DNA of 64,000 bases. It comes from Hybos culiciformis (taxonomy: Eukaryota; Arthropoda; Insecta; Diptera; Hybotidae). Of this stretch, positions 11,250-23,184 are shown piece after piece; the first letter of the stretch is position 1, and every line of letters starts with the position of its first letter. The stretch lies in assembly GCA_964007475.1 (NCBI GenBank), contig CAXFZM010000278.1:1-64000 (forward strand), given 5' to 3'. The notes below the pieces were generated by a model. That model was not told where the DNA came from and ran no database searches. It saw nothing but the letters and a program-made list of their open reading frames with translations. The translations under genes and the position numbers were made by a program.

Positions 11250-13981
11250 TGACCTTCTGGTAAGAAAACTTAATTTAAACAACAAAAACCCAGAGTTTAA
11301 ACGAACACCTTTCATTTGCTGTTAGTTCTAGATTTAAATGTGCGTAAACAATCCATATCTTTTCAGCTTAAACATTTTAATTTTTGTGAAAGAAAATTAT
11401 TGTTTATAATATAATATGTATCAATATAATATCTTGTTTATATATCTAGTTACAATAAACATAAAAATTTCGGTGGAATAATTTTTGAATCATTTCCCTT
11501 ATAATATATTATTTAATATAATTTAATCATAATATAATTTAATTATTTAATCACTACATTCATAATTTCATGTAAACATAATTTTTTATTTTTTTCAGTT
11601 ATTGGAAGATTTCAATCTTTTATTTCCAAATAGTGGTAGTACATATTGAAAAATTTTACACCATTGCAAAAAAATAATATTGTCACTTAAAAAATAGTAT
11701 GAAGCAATTCGTAGTAATTTGTCTACGAATTCAAAGTAATATAACTAGAACTTCATTGCACTGTATAATAAAAATTTAATTTTCTTTCACGGTACCCGTA
11801 AAGTTACTCCTGTTAATTGATTTGCTGCCTTTTCCTAACATGCAAGACAAAAAACTTCAGAAAGAAAATCATTTCGTCCAAGCAAGTTAGAAGTTCTCAA
11901 CGATTTTTTGGCCCATTACGATGTAAAAATTCCTTTTGTATATTTTTTATTTTTAGGGTCAAATTGAAGCCAACTTTGTGAAAATTAAAACAGATTGTTT
12001 GAGTAATACAACCGACAGTATCAATACAACCGACAGTATTTTTAATTGGATATGTAAACAGATTTGTGGCATGCCTGATTGTAGAAAATTTGACTTACTT
12101 AATAACAAGCCGAATAGAAACCATCGATTTATGCTTCAAAAATATTTAGGGGTTAAATTATCTATGACTTCAAGTATCAGGGAGTAAAACCAGCTGGAGT
12201 AGAAACCATGATCAACGAAATTTAAAATTAATGTAGAAATTGACCAGTATAAACTCTTAGCATGTAAGAATTTATATTTTATAATTTTAAAACTCTTAAA
12301 TCTAAATGAAAAATACTTTGAAAAAGTATTTGACACTAAATTGGATTTGAAGATTATTTTTATGACTTTATAATTAAGTTATCAAAAATTGTTTTGTAAT
12401 GCTGATTATATTAAATTTCAAAACTTTCTTTTTATTTCAAAAACGTTTCCTCTTATTTTTTAATAGAATAAATAGAACCAAATATGTGCATTACATTTTT
12501 ATTAGCTTTAAAGTATAATATTCAATAAAAAAAATTGATCAGCTTCAATTTGTGACTACAAAAAATTATTAATTTATATAATCATATTTCAATTTTGTTG
12601 AACAAGACTAAAGCATAAATAAATTAGTTTATTAACACATTTTTATATAAAAATATTAATTTTTTTTATTTAAAACTTTTTTTTTATGTTTTTTGCTCTT
12701 ATCTGTAGATTTCGTCGAACGCTTTAGATTTTCTTCAGTTAAACTAATATTTTTAAAATATGGCGTTAAAGCAAGAGTTATCTATTAGGCCTAACTTATA
12801 CTAAATATAATTTTAAAACTATCATTTATCATTTAAAGCCACATTTAGTTATGCGATTCGAAGAATGTTAAACGTTGTTATTATTTTCGTAATATAATTA
12901 TTTTTATATTATGTAATATAATATAAAATTAAATATTTTTTATTCATTTCATAGAGGTTACCGAAATAAGAAGGATACATCGTATAAATGAACTTATTAG
13001 GAACAAAGTTATCTTTAAAAAAGAATGGACTTTCGATTAGTTCCTATAAAAATGTGTATTCTATATACACCACACTAGAAACGAATGAAAAGTTCATTCT
13101 TCTTGTAAGAATACTTCGTTTATTAATAAGTACATCGTTGCGCAAAAAGCTTGTGGCTGGTATAACATTGACCTTGCATTAAGAATATTATCCTAGTTTC
13201 TAAACAATAATAAACCCAAAAATAAGTATAATGTACTCAAAATAAGTACATTTATGTATGAGTATAATGTCATAATAGATTCATGACAAGTATTTACTAT
13301 AATTATTAGATGTTTATTTAAAATTGGAAGCTCATAGCCAGTACCACTCTGGTTTTCCATTGAGATTATTATCCTAGCTTCAAGGATAATCGCGACGTAG
13401 AATCAAGTACAATAGAGATGTTAATGGTAGGTATAATATATGCTCGAAATAAGTACATTTAGATCTGTACTTAATATCATCATATGTTAATAACAAATAT
13501 ATTTAAGTTATTGTGAGTTTATTTTCAACTGAATGTAATACTATTATTTTAACTTCAATGTTATTTCTACACTAGTATCAAATATATTATATCTGAAACA
13601 AATATATTATATCTGAAACAAATACAAAGCTTGCTTCTTAAAAGATTTTAATCAACGTACGTCAATAATTATGAACTTAAAAAAGGTATAAATATCCTTA
13701 CTTCGGCTAACATTTAGACCATTACAAAATTCTAATAATTACAATGTATTCGTGTCAACTATATCGTACTCAGTAGTAGTTCGAACACTTTAAAAATTCC
13801 CAAATTAATTATACTCACTTGAAATACATACTTCTAGGTTAGAGTACATAAATGTTTTGTAAAGAACACAATGTACTTCTTACAACTTTTAAAAGAGGGG
13901 AAATTTTTTATCCTAGCCACAAGAAAACGAATATCCCTACGTCACTTTATACTAACCACGAGTAGGATAATTTTTTCGGTG
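11250..13981. other. AT-rich intergenic stretch without a recognisable gene
   Basis: No coding or mobile-element signature could be supported. Two direct repeats were seen: AATACAACCGACAGTAT twice near 12005-12040, and a 22-base unit twice near 13577-13620. The right edge reads ATTTTTTCGGTGCA directly against the CACTG start of repeat copy 2. That could mean a second element abuts it in inverted orientation. Confidence 0.4.
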
Positions 13982-14870
13982 CACTGAAAAAAATAAAAAA
14001 AATAAAAGTCTCGTACCAATATCGAATATATTTATGTCAAAGATATGAATCCTGTTGCGTAAAAATTGTACTTGTTATGAATAAGGTGCAAATTTCCATT
14101 CTTTTCATAAGCCTAATGATGATAGTGCTACCTTGTAAAAATGAAAATGTGGTCGTCGAAAGCAAAAATATATTCTCAAAAGAATGTTAGCAGTTTACTC
14201 TGAGTATGGCATGTACATATGTGAAGAATATTCTGAAGAGTACTATTGACAAATATATTGATATTAGACAAACCCTTCTTACACACTTCGAACGATCTCA
14301 TTTAACTTCCAGTGATATTAATGAATTTTTTTTTACTCGAAGTGATCATTAATACATAATTTTATAACTTGTTGAAAGAAAAGTTATTTTTGCTACCTTG
14401 TACAAAAGATTATGTATATATTTCTAATTCCAAAAGTTTAAAAAAGAATACTTTCTATACATCTAGTACTTAATGACCTTGTAAAAAGTATTATGAAAAT
14501 TTGTCTACAAATTAGTGATCTTGTAAGGAGCATAGGCTAATTTATCGGAAGCGACGGGAAATTATGCTCATTATTTAGATTAGTTATAAATTCTAAAATT
14601 AAACAGAATTTTTATTTCGGTTACAAATATACATAATTATATAATAAAATATAAATTATATTACAGGTACCTACGTAATATATGAAAAGAAAATTTTGTT
14701 GAGTAAAAACTTACAGTTTTTATCCAAAAGTTATTAACATAGAAACAAAATTGATCGAAATACGATCGTAACGTAAACGAATATTCATACACTAATATTA
14801 TTTATTAACGATTGTGATTGTTAAACATCAAAACCATTTTGAAAACTTTGTAAAAATTAATTTTCTTTAG

Positions 14871-15035
14871 ATACATACATTCATACATAGATACATAGAT
14901 ACATACATATATACATACATACATACATACACACATACATACACACATACATACATACATTCATACATTCATACATACATACATACATTCATACATATAT
15001 ACATACATACATACATACATACATACATACATACA

Positions 15036-15071
<36 letters not shown>

Positions 15072-15348
15072 TTCAAACATACATACATACATACAGCCAT
15101 ACATACATGCATACATACATACATACATACATACAAACATACAAACATAAAAACATACATACATACATACAAACATACAAACATACATACATACATACAT
15201 ACAAACATACAAACAAACATACATACATACATCCATACATACATACATACATACATACATACATACATACATACATTCATACATACATACATACATACAT
15301 ACATACATACATAAATACATACATACATACATACATATATACATACAT
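14871..15348. repeat. (TACA)n microsatellite in copy 2
   Basis: About 480 bp of TACA units, more degenerate than in copy 1, with many AAAC, TTCA and CCAT variants. It is shorter than its counterpart at 3.9-4.6 kb, as expected for slippage after the copies separated. Confidence 0.96.
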
Positions 15349-15571
15349 GATTCAATTATGTCCAACCTTAGCGACATTATTTGAACCAAACAAAAAAAAT
15401 ATGTAAATGTAAAATAATATGAATTAATTATTATTGCAACACAACATACTGAAATTTAAATTGTAGTGCAGTCAAGACTTGTTTATTGGGACTCCAAATA
15501 TCCGAACACTCAATTAACGATTATATTATAGATATTATAGATATTGTATTGTAGATTATAAACTTTTCTAA

Positions 15572-16341
15572 TGCCTTGTTCAGACAACGACTTAATCATG
15601 ATTTCGTAATCATGATTTGCGTAGATAATCATTCTTTGAAAACCTGTGTGAACACGATTATGAACGAAAACAAAAAAAGGAAACAACATGAAAACAAACA
15701 AAATAAAAACATAAATATTATTATTATTTTTATTGACATTATTTAAAAAAACAGAGTCGGTATTATTTAAAAAATTAATTTCATAAAGAATAAAAAAAAT
15801 ATGGATTACGAAAATAAATTAAAACTTTTGAAATTGAATTCTAGTCTAGAAAGAATAGATTCAATTTTCTGCATCTAATAATGCCTTCATTTCTGATACA
15901 ATATGATATGACCATTTCTTTTCGCTTTCTGAAATTCATTTTTCTTTTCCTTCCATATTTCAATGAATGTGTTGGTTTCGTCAAATGTCCAACAATGCTT
16001 TTTTTTTATTGATTTTTTATCCATTTACAAAATTTTTAAAAATTAAATTTTACGAAAATTATTAATTTACTAGGTATAGGTACTAAATTTTTTTTTTATT
16101 TTGTAAATAAAGAAAATATGTCAAAAATTAAAGACAAAAATACGTCAAAAATAAGTAGGAATGAGTGGAAATGGGTAACATGGATGGTAAAAAACTGAAA
16201 CTCATCCCTGAAATTTTTCATGATTTTCGATAATCATGATTTCCGATGACAATATTTTTGTGTGAGCAAATCATGATAAAAAGAATGATAATCACAAAAA
16301 GTAAGATTATCATGATACGATCTCATTGTCTGAACAAGGCA
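15572..16341. mobile_element. Harbinger/PIF-type non-autonomous element
   Basis: Terminal inverted repeats TGCCTTGTTCAGACAA and TTGTCTGAACAAGGCA are flanked by TAA on both sides. A 3-bp TAA/TTA duplication is the Harbinger/PIF signature. Copy 1 of the host repeat lacks this block entirely (it reads straight through at about 4775), which shows the empty site. The interior keeps a short Myb/SANT-like frame but no DDE nuclease. Confidence 0.85.
15887..16024 (-). pseudogene. Myb/SANT-like domain fragment of a Harbinger element
   Basis: A 45-residue frame begins MDKKSIKKKHC and continues WTFDETNTFIEIWKEKKNEF, then QKAKRNGHII. The spaced tryptophans and the acidic first helix match the SANT/MADF-like DNA-binding protein encoded next to Harbinger transposases, which helps the nuclease bind the element ends. 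The frame stops after the second helix, so the domain is incomplete. It uses the first ATG in frame. Confidence 0.6.
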
Positions 16342-18633
16342 TAAGTTACATTTGAAATTGTTTTTCATCAGAAAAAAAAAAATTATTTCTGATTTCTTTG
16401 AAAATTCAAACAAAGCATTATGAAAAATTTGTACTTAATTCGTGAACTAAAATTGAATCCACCTTTATTTTTGAATAAATCAATATTTATTTGCTACATG
16501 TCAGGAATTTTTCACTGTCAGGAATATAAATTTTACTTCATCAGACATTCAATTGTATTTGTTGGAAGTTTTTTATGCTAAGTTTGAGAATAATTATATC
16601 TACTCAAATAAAACTGATTTGTATAAAGTACCATATACCTGCATTAAGTATTATCACCTTATAATCATATCAAGTTTTATTATTAAAATAAAATTTAAAA
16701 TAGTTAAGGGGCATCAACTTTTCGGTTTATCATGGTTGATTTTTTATTTGATTTTAATGAAGTTATTTTTATACATTTTTTTTTTTTACAAAATCAAAAA
16801 TTTTTAGAGAAATCAGAACAGAATACATGTTGATGAAACTTAAAAAAATCTAATATAGCTACTATTGATTACTATTATTGACACATTTTCTCTTTAAACA
16901 TAATAAAATTATAATGAAACGAGTTGTAATTCTACTTTAGTTAACGAAGCATCTACAACGGATCACACTCGTTGAATCGAATACTTTTATCTTGCTCCAT
17001 TAAATCTATTTTCTTTAAAAACCGATATACATAAATTAGTAAATAAATAAATAAAAATTTAATTTATGAATCATTTAATTTTTTCCAAGCCTGCGACGCC
17101 TGTTGCGCTAAAGTAGTTTCTTTGGATCTCGATGTCAATATGATTTTCTTTGAATAATTTTTTATGATAGAAACAATATAAATGATAAATACAATAATGT
17201 TTTTTTAGTGGTCTTTATATTCAATAAGTACTCTGTAATCAATATTAATTTTTGAGTTACATATTGTTTGATACTTAAAATTAATATCAGTATTATTGAT
17301 CACTTATTCAGTTTGGCTAACGACGACGTGATCATAATGTTTTTTATGTTAACAAAAGAAAATTATCATTTCTTTTTTTCGAAAGTCGCAATAAAAATTT
17401 TCAAATTGTTTGAATGAGTATAATGTTTTGATTGAAAAGATTGAACCCGCCTTTAATTTTTTTTTGCATATTCAATAATTATTTGTTTACTTGTCAGGAG
17501 TTAATTTTCGATCTGTCGGGAATAAGTATTACTTCACAACACATATAAATGTGATAGCTGAAAGTTTTTTTTTCGAAGTTTGAGGACAATAGTGTCACTA
17601 CAAAGAAAATATTTTGTAAAATGTACAAAATACCTGTATCAAGTACTATTTGTAAAAGGACCGCTTTTTTGAAAGTGTTTTTGAAACACGTTTTTTTTTC
17701 ACATTACCTAAAAATTAATTTGTCAACAAACAAAAGTCAATTTAATTAAACTAAAAAAATAAATATAAAATAAAAAAATAAAAAATTATTATTATAAAAA
17801 AAAAACTGGAAAAAGATTCAGGTAAGTACAAAATCTAAAAAATATTTTTTTTTTTTTTTCTAGATTAATTACTGTGATTTAGTAAATTTATTATTTACTT
17901 ATTTTGGATTTTCGACCAAAATATTACTTACGTATTTTCCAATGTTCCGGCTTAATGCCTCAAGGCCAGCTTACGACAGATGTCGATGAAACTTGGTGCT
18001 GGGGTAGAGGCGGTGTCCAAACCCTCAAATTCAAGAGCGTTTTTGGGGTTTAGGTACCGTTCGGAACATAGTTCTCCAATGTTTTCATTCACGGTCCGGT
18101 ACCGGTTGTTTCTTTTAAATCCCGATTTGACTATTTTTGGAGAGGAGATAGAGGCGGTCCCCCCATTTTTAATCCAAGACGGTTTTTGGGGCGAAGCTCT
18201 ATTTTTTGAAAAATGGTGCTCAAAGTTTTCATATAAGAGATTGTCAGAAAAAACAAAACATTTAAATATTTCTTACGATATTTTATTCATGTTTCATCAC
18301 TTATCCTTTGTTGATTTTGCGACAGAATTTAATTTGAAGGAAGTCGAACTCCTAGAATCCGTAACTTCATCCAGGGAGTTATTACGTATTTCGATTTGAT
18401 CTTAAAAACATTAGAAAAACATATTTACAGATTATTTTTTATTTTTATTTGAAGTCCAATTTCGAATGGAATCCAATTGCGAAAGATTCTACGATCAAAT
18501 CGAAATATATAATAACATATTTAACATTAATAATATAATAAAAGTAATAATAGAAACTGAGAGTGAAGCAACATATTTGATTCCGCACGAGAAAAACTAT
18601 ATTTTGCATACAAGAATATAAAAAGTTCTATGC

Positions 18634-18820
18634 AGTTAGTAAAACCGTGGTTTAACTTGAATTTGAATTTTTGCATTTGAAATTTTGGAATTTTTGTCTC
18701 CAATGCAACTTATAATAGTTTTAGATTCAGTTCTTTTAATATTTAACATTTGAGCAGCATTTTCAGATATAAACGTTGATTGGGACCCTTGGTCCAACAG
18801 TGCTCTAAAGCGGTTGCTAA
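18634..18820 (-). pseudogene. BEL/Pao aspartic protease fragment
   Basis: The frame reads RFRALLDQGSQSTFISE and continues for ~20 residues to a stop. ALLDQGSQ.TFI is the catalytic motif of BEL/Pao proteases, in which D-Q-G replaces the D-T-G of other retroelements. It follows the gag zinc knuckles, separated from the upstream ILLATA motif by a frameshift near 18820. Everything expected after it (reverse transcriptase, RNase H, integrase, 3' LTR) is missing. The next sequence to the left is the end of long repeat copy 2. Confidence 0.8.
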
Positions 18821-19450
18821 TAGTATAATATTTTTATTAGTAATGTGAAAATTTTTTGCTTCAGGTTGTTTTGACCCACTTGGTGTTTCAGAACAATTAG
18901 ATGTGCCTTGTTCACTAGAAGGTTTCTGAGAATTTTGAATTTTTGTTTTGTGTAATAATGAATGATGATTATTATTGCAAATTGAACATTTAAACTTGCT
19001 TCGACATGCTGCTGCTAGATCAGACGGGCTTAAACAGTTGTTGCAGAGTTTACATTTTTTTACTATTTCATATTTTTTGTTCAACTCAAGAGCCTTAAAT
19101 TTTTCAAATTGATATATTTTGTGGTCTGATTTACAAACAGGACATTTTATTTTTGAAGCAAAGAAACTACCAGAATTTTGTGGTTTTTGAGCATTTTTAT
19201 TTTGATACCCTGATTCTGTAGCTTCGAGTACATTGAATCGGCCTTTTAAAAATCCAAAAAATTCCTTTAATGTTTGAATCTCTCTCGGATTATTTAAACT
19301 CCTTATCGAGACGTTGCAACAACATATGAACTATTATGGGATCCCATTTCATTAGTAGCGATGCCCAAATTTGAAATGGCTAAAAGCGCTACTGCAGCTG
19401 TATCGTGCAAATTTCGAATTGCAGATGCAGACTCAGATGTTACCTATTTT
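18821..19450 (-). pseudogene. BEL/Pao gag C-terminal half with zinc knuckles
   Basis: Reading from the right, the frame holds RNLHDTAAVALLAISNLGI (capsid C-terminal region). A frameshift and a stretch ending LKEFFGFLKGRF follow. Then come the linked metal-binding knuckles CPVCKSDH, CKLCNNCLS, ACRSKFKCSIC and NNNHHSLLH. This CxxC...HHSLLH arrangement is the classic BEL/Pao nucleocapsid. The gag shell would package element RNA in cytoplasmic particles. At least two frameshifts are visible. A polar linker (rich in S, Q and P) leads toward the protease. Confidence 0.8.
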
Positions 19451-19470
19451 ATTGAAAATATTTTATCAAG

Positions 19471-19794
19471 TTGATAACGCCCGTTTGTTATCGTACCTTT
19501 CATTTAATATATGTATTATTTTATATAAATGAAACATCTGCGTTCTGATTGACAACTGAACTTTATTTTATTTCATGTTAAGTTTTTATTCTTAAATTAC
19601 TATACAAATGATTTCATATACATTATTAAAATTAACGGAATAGAATATTTTTGAATTCAATATATGTGATGCATATATATAATATTAATTCTCAATTAGA
19701 TAATATGTAGTATATAAAGATACGACATAAAGATTTCTCTTAAAAAGGAGACGTCATTAATTTCATTATTATATATTTAAGATTAAATATACTA
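19471..19794. mobile_element. Unclassified ~325-bp insertion in the BEL/Pao gag
   Basis: The gag frame stops abruptly after a VTVWDIL motif and resumes about 325 bp further with LDKIF. The related gag at 32.9 kb has only ~16 residues between these points. The inserted DNA is AT-rich with TATA-like and AATAAA-like words, and in minus orientation it can be read as TG...CA, as in a solo LTR. No clean target duplication was found. Confidence 0.5.
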
Positions 19795-20770
19795 CAATAT
19801 ATCCCATACTGTAACTAGATTATCTTCTGTTACAGTAAATTTTTTTATTAAATTTGCTGCCTCTCCTTTGATAGCTTTTTTTAAACAAAGTAGTTTTTGA
19901 GAAGAACCAATAGATTTATTAGGTAACAAAGTTTCATTCACTAAATTTTGGAATTACTTCCATTCAGAATAGTCTCCGGAAAAATGTGGGAGGTCAAATT
20001 TTGGCATCTTGATCATTTGTGTTGTAACGCCCTCAATTTTTTCTTGAAGCCTATCAGCGGCTTGCTGGTATTGTTCTTCCTCGTATTCAAAGAACTGGTT
20101 TTCAAGGTAGTAGCTTACGTCTTCATCAGTTTCTTTGCCAATTTCAAAATGATTTTTAAGAATATTGACCCAATATTTTTCAATTGTCTTAAGTCTTTGT
20201 TGGTAAAACACTACTGACCTAATTTGAGAATCATTCAATATGTCAACTATTAATCTGTCAAGTAGTTTTATATTTTCTTTCTGAGACTTAACTAATTTAT
20301 TGCTACTTACCCCCACATCATTATACTTGTTACCTTTTGGCTGTTCCTTCTCCATTTCGTCTAGAGTTTGTTCCAACAATTCCTTGGCCTTGGACGCCTT
20401 GATTGCTTCTTCTCTAATCTTCATTCATTTGAGCTTCTTCAATTTGTTTTTTTAAATTTGCTTTTTGAATTTCACTTTCATCATTTTTTAATTAACAAAT
20501 TTTTTATTTCTTTGAATTTTGCATATGTATTTTCCGCATATTTTTTCACGAAGTATTGTTTATCTTCAAAACCCGTTTTTTCCGCGTTTATTACCGAATC
20601 CCGCTCCGAAAATTCCGATATTAATTCTTCTAGATTTTTTAACTGCTTTTCGACGTATTCTTTATTTTTCCGCGCTTCCGAATCTTTTTTAAAGAGTTTA
20701 CTTCCATCTTTTTTATCGATTCGCGGCAATCCACTTGCAACAAAATTAAATTATCAATTTCTTCACTCAT
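19795..20770 (-). pseudogene. BEL/Pao gag N-terminal half (coiled coil plus DUF1759)
   Basis: The N-terminal part is rich in K, E and hydrophobics, as in the coiled-coil start of BEL/Pao gag. It runs to MPKFDLPHFSGDYSEWK, the sequence marking the start of the DUF1759 capsid domain. After a stop the frame continues LCLKKAIKGEAANLIKKF, then VTEDNLVTVWDIL, where the ~325-bp insertion begins. A likely ATG lies at ~20770 (MSEEID...), but a frameshift separates it from the main frame. At least three disruptions make this non-functional. Confidence 0.75.
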
Positions 20771-20941
20771 ATTGAAAAAAACTTTTTCACAGTTCACAGT
20801 ATCTCAAACCAATTTTTAAAAAACAATTTTTTTTTTCTAAGTCTTTTTTTTTATTAAAAGTAAAAGCAAAAATGTTTTAACTTGCAAGTACCTTTAAAAA
20901 CGTTTTTTTTTTAGAACTGTAATTTTTTTATATTTTTTTTT

Positions 20942-20957
20942 TACTCGAAGGACCACT
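20942..20957 (-). promoter_or_regulatory. Putative primer-binding site of the BEL/Pao element
   Basis: Directly inside the 5' LTR end the minus strand reads AGTGGTCCTTCGAG. A TGG start right after the LTR fits a tRNA primer-binding site. The tRNA identity was not resolved. Confidence 0.5.
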
Positions 20958-21546
20958 TGTTTTGATTAAAGAAGAACTCAGTTAGAATGTTTTGAACGAA
21001 CTAAACTTTATTTTAACAATTTAGATTTTTATAAGGTAAAAATTATGTACAGAAAAATTACTATATACAAAAAAATAAATTTTACTTATGCAAATATTGC
21101 AAAATTTACGTTAAACAATTTTAGTGCATAAAAAAATAAGTACAAATTTAAAAGGAAATGAAATTAGATAAGAAAGCAAAATTTTGTTTTCTTGTAATTA
21201 AATTTTACGTTTTAGTTAATTTAAAGTGAAGTAAAAATTTTAAGTATTTTTATTTAACTAAGAATTTTATTTATTTATTTCATATCTGCTTAATACAAAC
21301 AGTTTACAAAAAAGCTTAAATCTACAATTTACAAAAAATATACAATATCTAAGCAAAAATTAAGTTACATAATAAATGAAAGAATTTATTATTTAATATT
21401 TATTATACTAAAAAAACAAAAAAATAATTATCTTAGCAAGAATTAAATTACAAACATAATTCTATTCGTAAGAAATAAAATATTATAAGCGAAAGTCAAT
21501 ATGGTTAAATAATCGAGTTTTTTGAATTTGTTTTGATAAGGAAAGG

Positions 21547-23178
21547 TCAATCAAATCTTTGTATGTATCTATTACCCAAAATCAACATTCGATTGACAGG
21601 TTCAAATTTACAATAATTAGTTCTATGGGGAAAAGTAACAAAGAGATTTGGGGAGCGCAATCTAAAATTTGTAGTAAAATGAATGTTATTGGAAATATAT
21701 TTGGATACTATATTATTGTTAATAATTTCAATTAGGAAAATGAGATCAGCCACCTCTCGCCTTTTCTCTAATGAAGTCAAATTAATCAAATTAAGTCTAT
21801 TCTGATAAGATGGAAGAACAAGTGGGTCAGACCAAGGTAAGTTGCGTAAAGCAAATCTCAGAAATTTTTTCTGAATGGACCAGACTTGGCTGGCATATTC
21901 CAGATTGGGTCGGACCAAAGTCATAAAAAGAGCTTTTAAAGTATAGGGATCTGGAAAATCTTTGGACCATCGTTTAACGAAACCCAACATTGAATTAGCT
22001 TTGTTTATGATATAGGTGTAATGATTTTTGAAAGATAGTTTTTCATCAAAGTAAATGCCGAGATCTTTGATTGATTGAACTCTTTCCAAAGGTTCGTTGT
22101 TAAAAGAGTAAGATGTTTGAATTCTATTTACTCGACGAGAATAAGTCACAAATTGGCATTTGCCAATATTAAGCTTAAGATTATTAACATGACACCAATT
22201 ATAGAAGTCGTCTAGGTCATGTTGAAGCAGAGAGCTATCAGATTCATTCACAATTTTTTTGAAAAATTTCATATCATCTGCATATATCTGCACGTCACAA
22301 TGATTTAGAACGGGAATGACGTCATTTACAGAAATGATAAAAAGTAATGCGCCTAAGTGACTACGTTGGGGAACTCCGGAGTTTGCTGAAATCGGAGATG
22401 ATGTAACGCCTCTGAAAGTGACATTGTAACTTCTCCCCGACAGGTAAGACTGTATCCAGTTTAGAAAATATTCAGGGAAGCCGTAAGCTTTCATTTTAAG
22501 AAGAATTACGCTATGTGGTAAGATGTCAAAAGCTTTACTTAAGTCAGTATAGACGACGTCTGTTTGAAAACCTTCCTCCATGTTAGCTAGAAATTTGGAA
22601 GTACATTCAACTAAGTTTGTTGAGGTCGATTTATGCTTCATAAAACCGTGTTGGTTATCAACAAGAAATTTTGTGCAATGAGGATAAATTTCGTCAAAGA
22701 TTATGAGTTCAAACAGTTTTGGGATTGAGGAAAGCTTTGCGATAGGGCGGTAATTAGAGACATCATTTCTAGCATTGGCTTTATGGATGGGTCTGATATA
22801 TGCCTTTTTCCAGATGGATGGAAAAATACCTAAGGACAAGGAAAGGTTGAAGAGGCAGGATAATGGGAGAGCAAGAACGTCGGAACAATTTTTTAAGATA
22901 ATTTCTGGGACACCATCTGGGCCTGGAGACGCATTATTTCCGAGACGGTTCAGGTATTTTTTTACCATGTCGTAGTCAAAATAAAGATTGGAGAAGGTTG
23001 TTTTGGGACAGTTATTCAAATGGGTGAAATTGGAATCTAAAGCATTAAATGCGGTGTCCGGGTACGATTTAGAGAAGAAGTTTCGAAAAAACTCACATAT
23101 TGTACCAGAATCACCGCTCGAAGAATTAAAGAATTTCATAAATGAAGGGTATTGGTCTGATTTTCTTCTTGAATTCAC
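21547..23178 (-). pseudogene. LINE ORF2, reverse transcriptase and C-terminal tail
   Basis: A 543-residue open frame. Motifs in order: NNASPGPDGVPEIILK (fingers), KKAYIRPIHKAN followed by NYRPIAKLSSIPKLFE, HGFMKHKSTSTNLVE, the catalytic TDLSKAFDIL, SGVPQRSHLGALLF (usual GVPQGS has R here), and YADDMKFF with both catalytic aspartates. The C-terminal part has LVRPNLEYASQVWS, KKFLRFAL and a terminal FRLRSPN...PVNRMLILGNRY tail. Between YASQVW and IQKKFLRF about ten residues usual for the family are missing. It is a frameshift away from the upstream endonuclease part. The enzyme would copy the element RNA at a nicked target. Confidence 0.9.
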
Positions 23179-23184
23179 AAATTT

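Larger units (their letters stand above)
13982..18520. repeat. Long non-coding repeat, copy 2
   Basis: Collinear with 3291-7830: the same CACTGAAAAAAATAAAAAA start, the same position of the microsatellite, and shared flanking text on both sides of it (for example TTAGCGACATTATTTGAA). It differs from copy 1 by a 770-bp Harbinger-type insertion, by lacking copy 1's internal duplication, and by scattered substitutions and small indels. The long frame at 17980-18399 falls in the GC-richer part and has no recognisable motif. Confidence 0.7.

Noticed and set aside
13960..13982. ATTTTTTCGGTGCACTGAAAAAAAT palindrome as two abutting transposon ends
   Set aside because: The right half is the start of repeat copy 2, but no matching far end for a left-hand element could be located between 12.9 and 13.9 kb.
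17980..18399. 139-residue frame in long repeat copy 2
   Set aside because: No motif, no counterpart frame in copy 1, and located in the GC-richer block where open frames arise by chance.
19948..20775. Two plus-strand frames of 89 and 135 residues
   Set aside because: Antisense to the BEL/Pao gag; hydrophobic composition comes from reading A/T-rich helices backwards.
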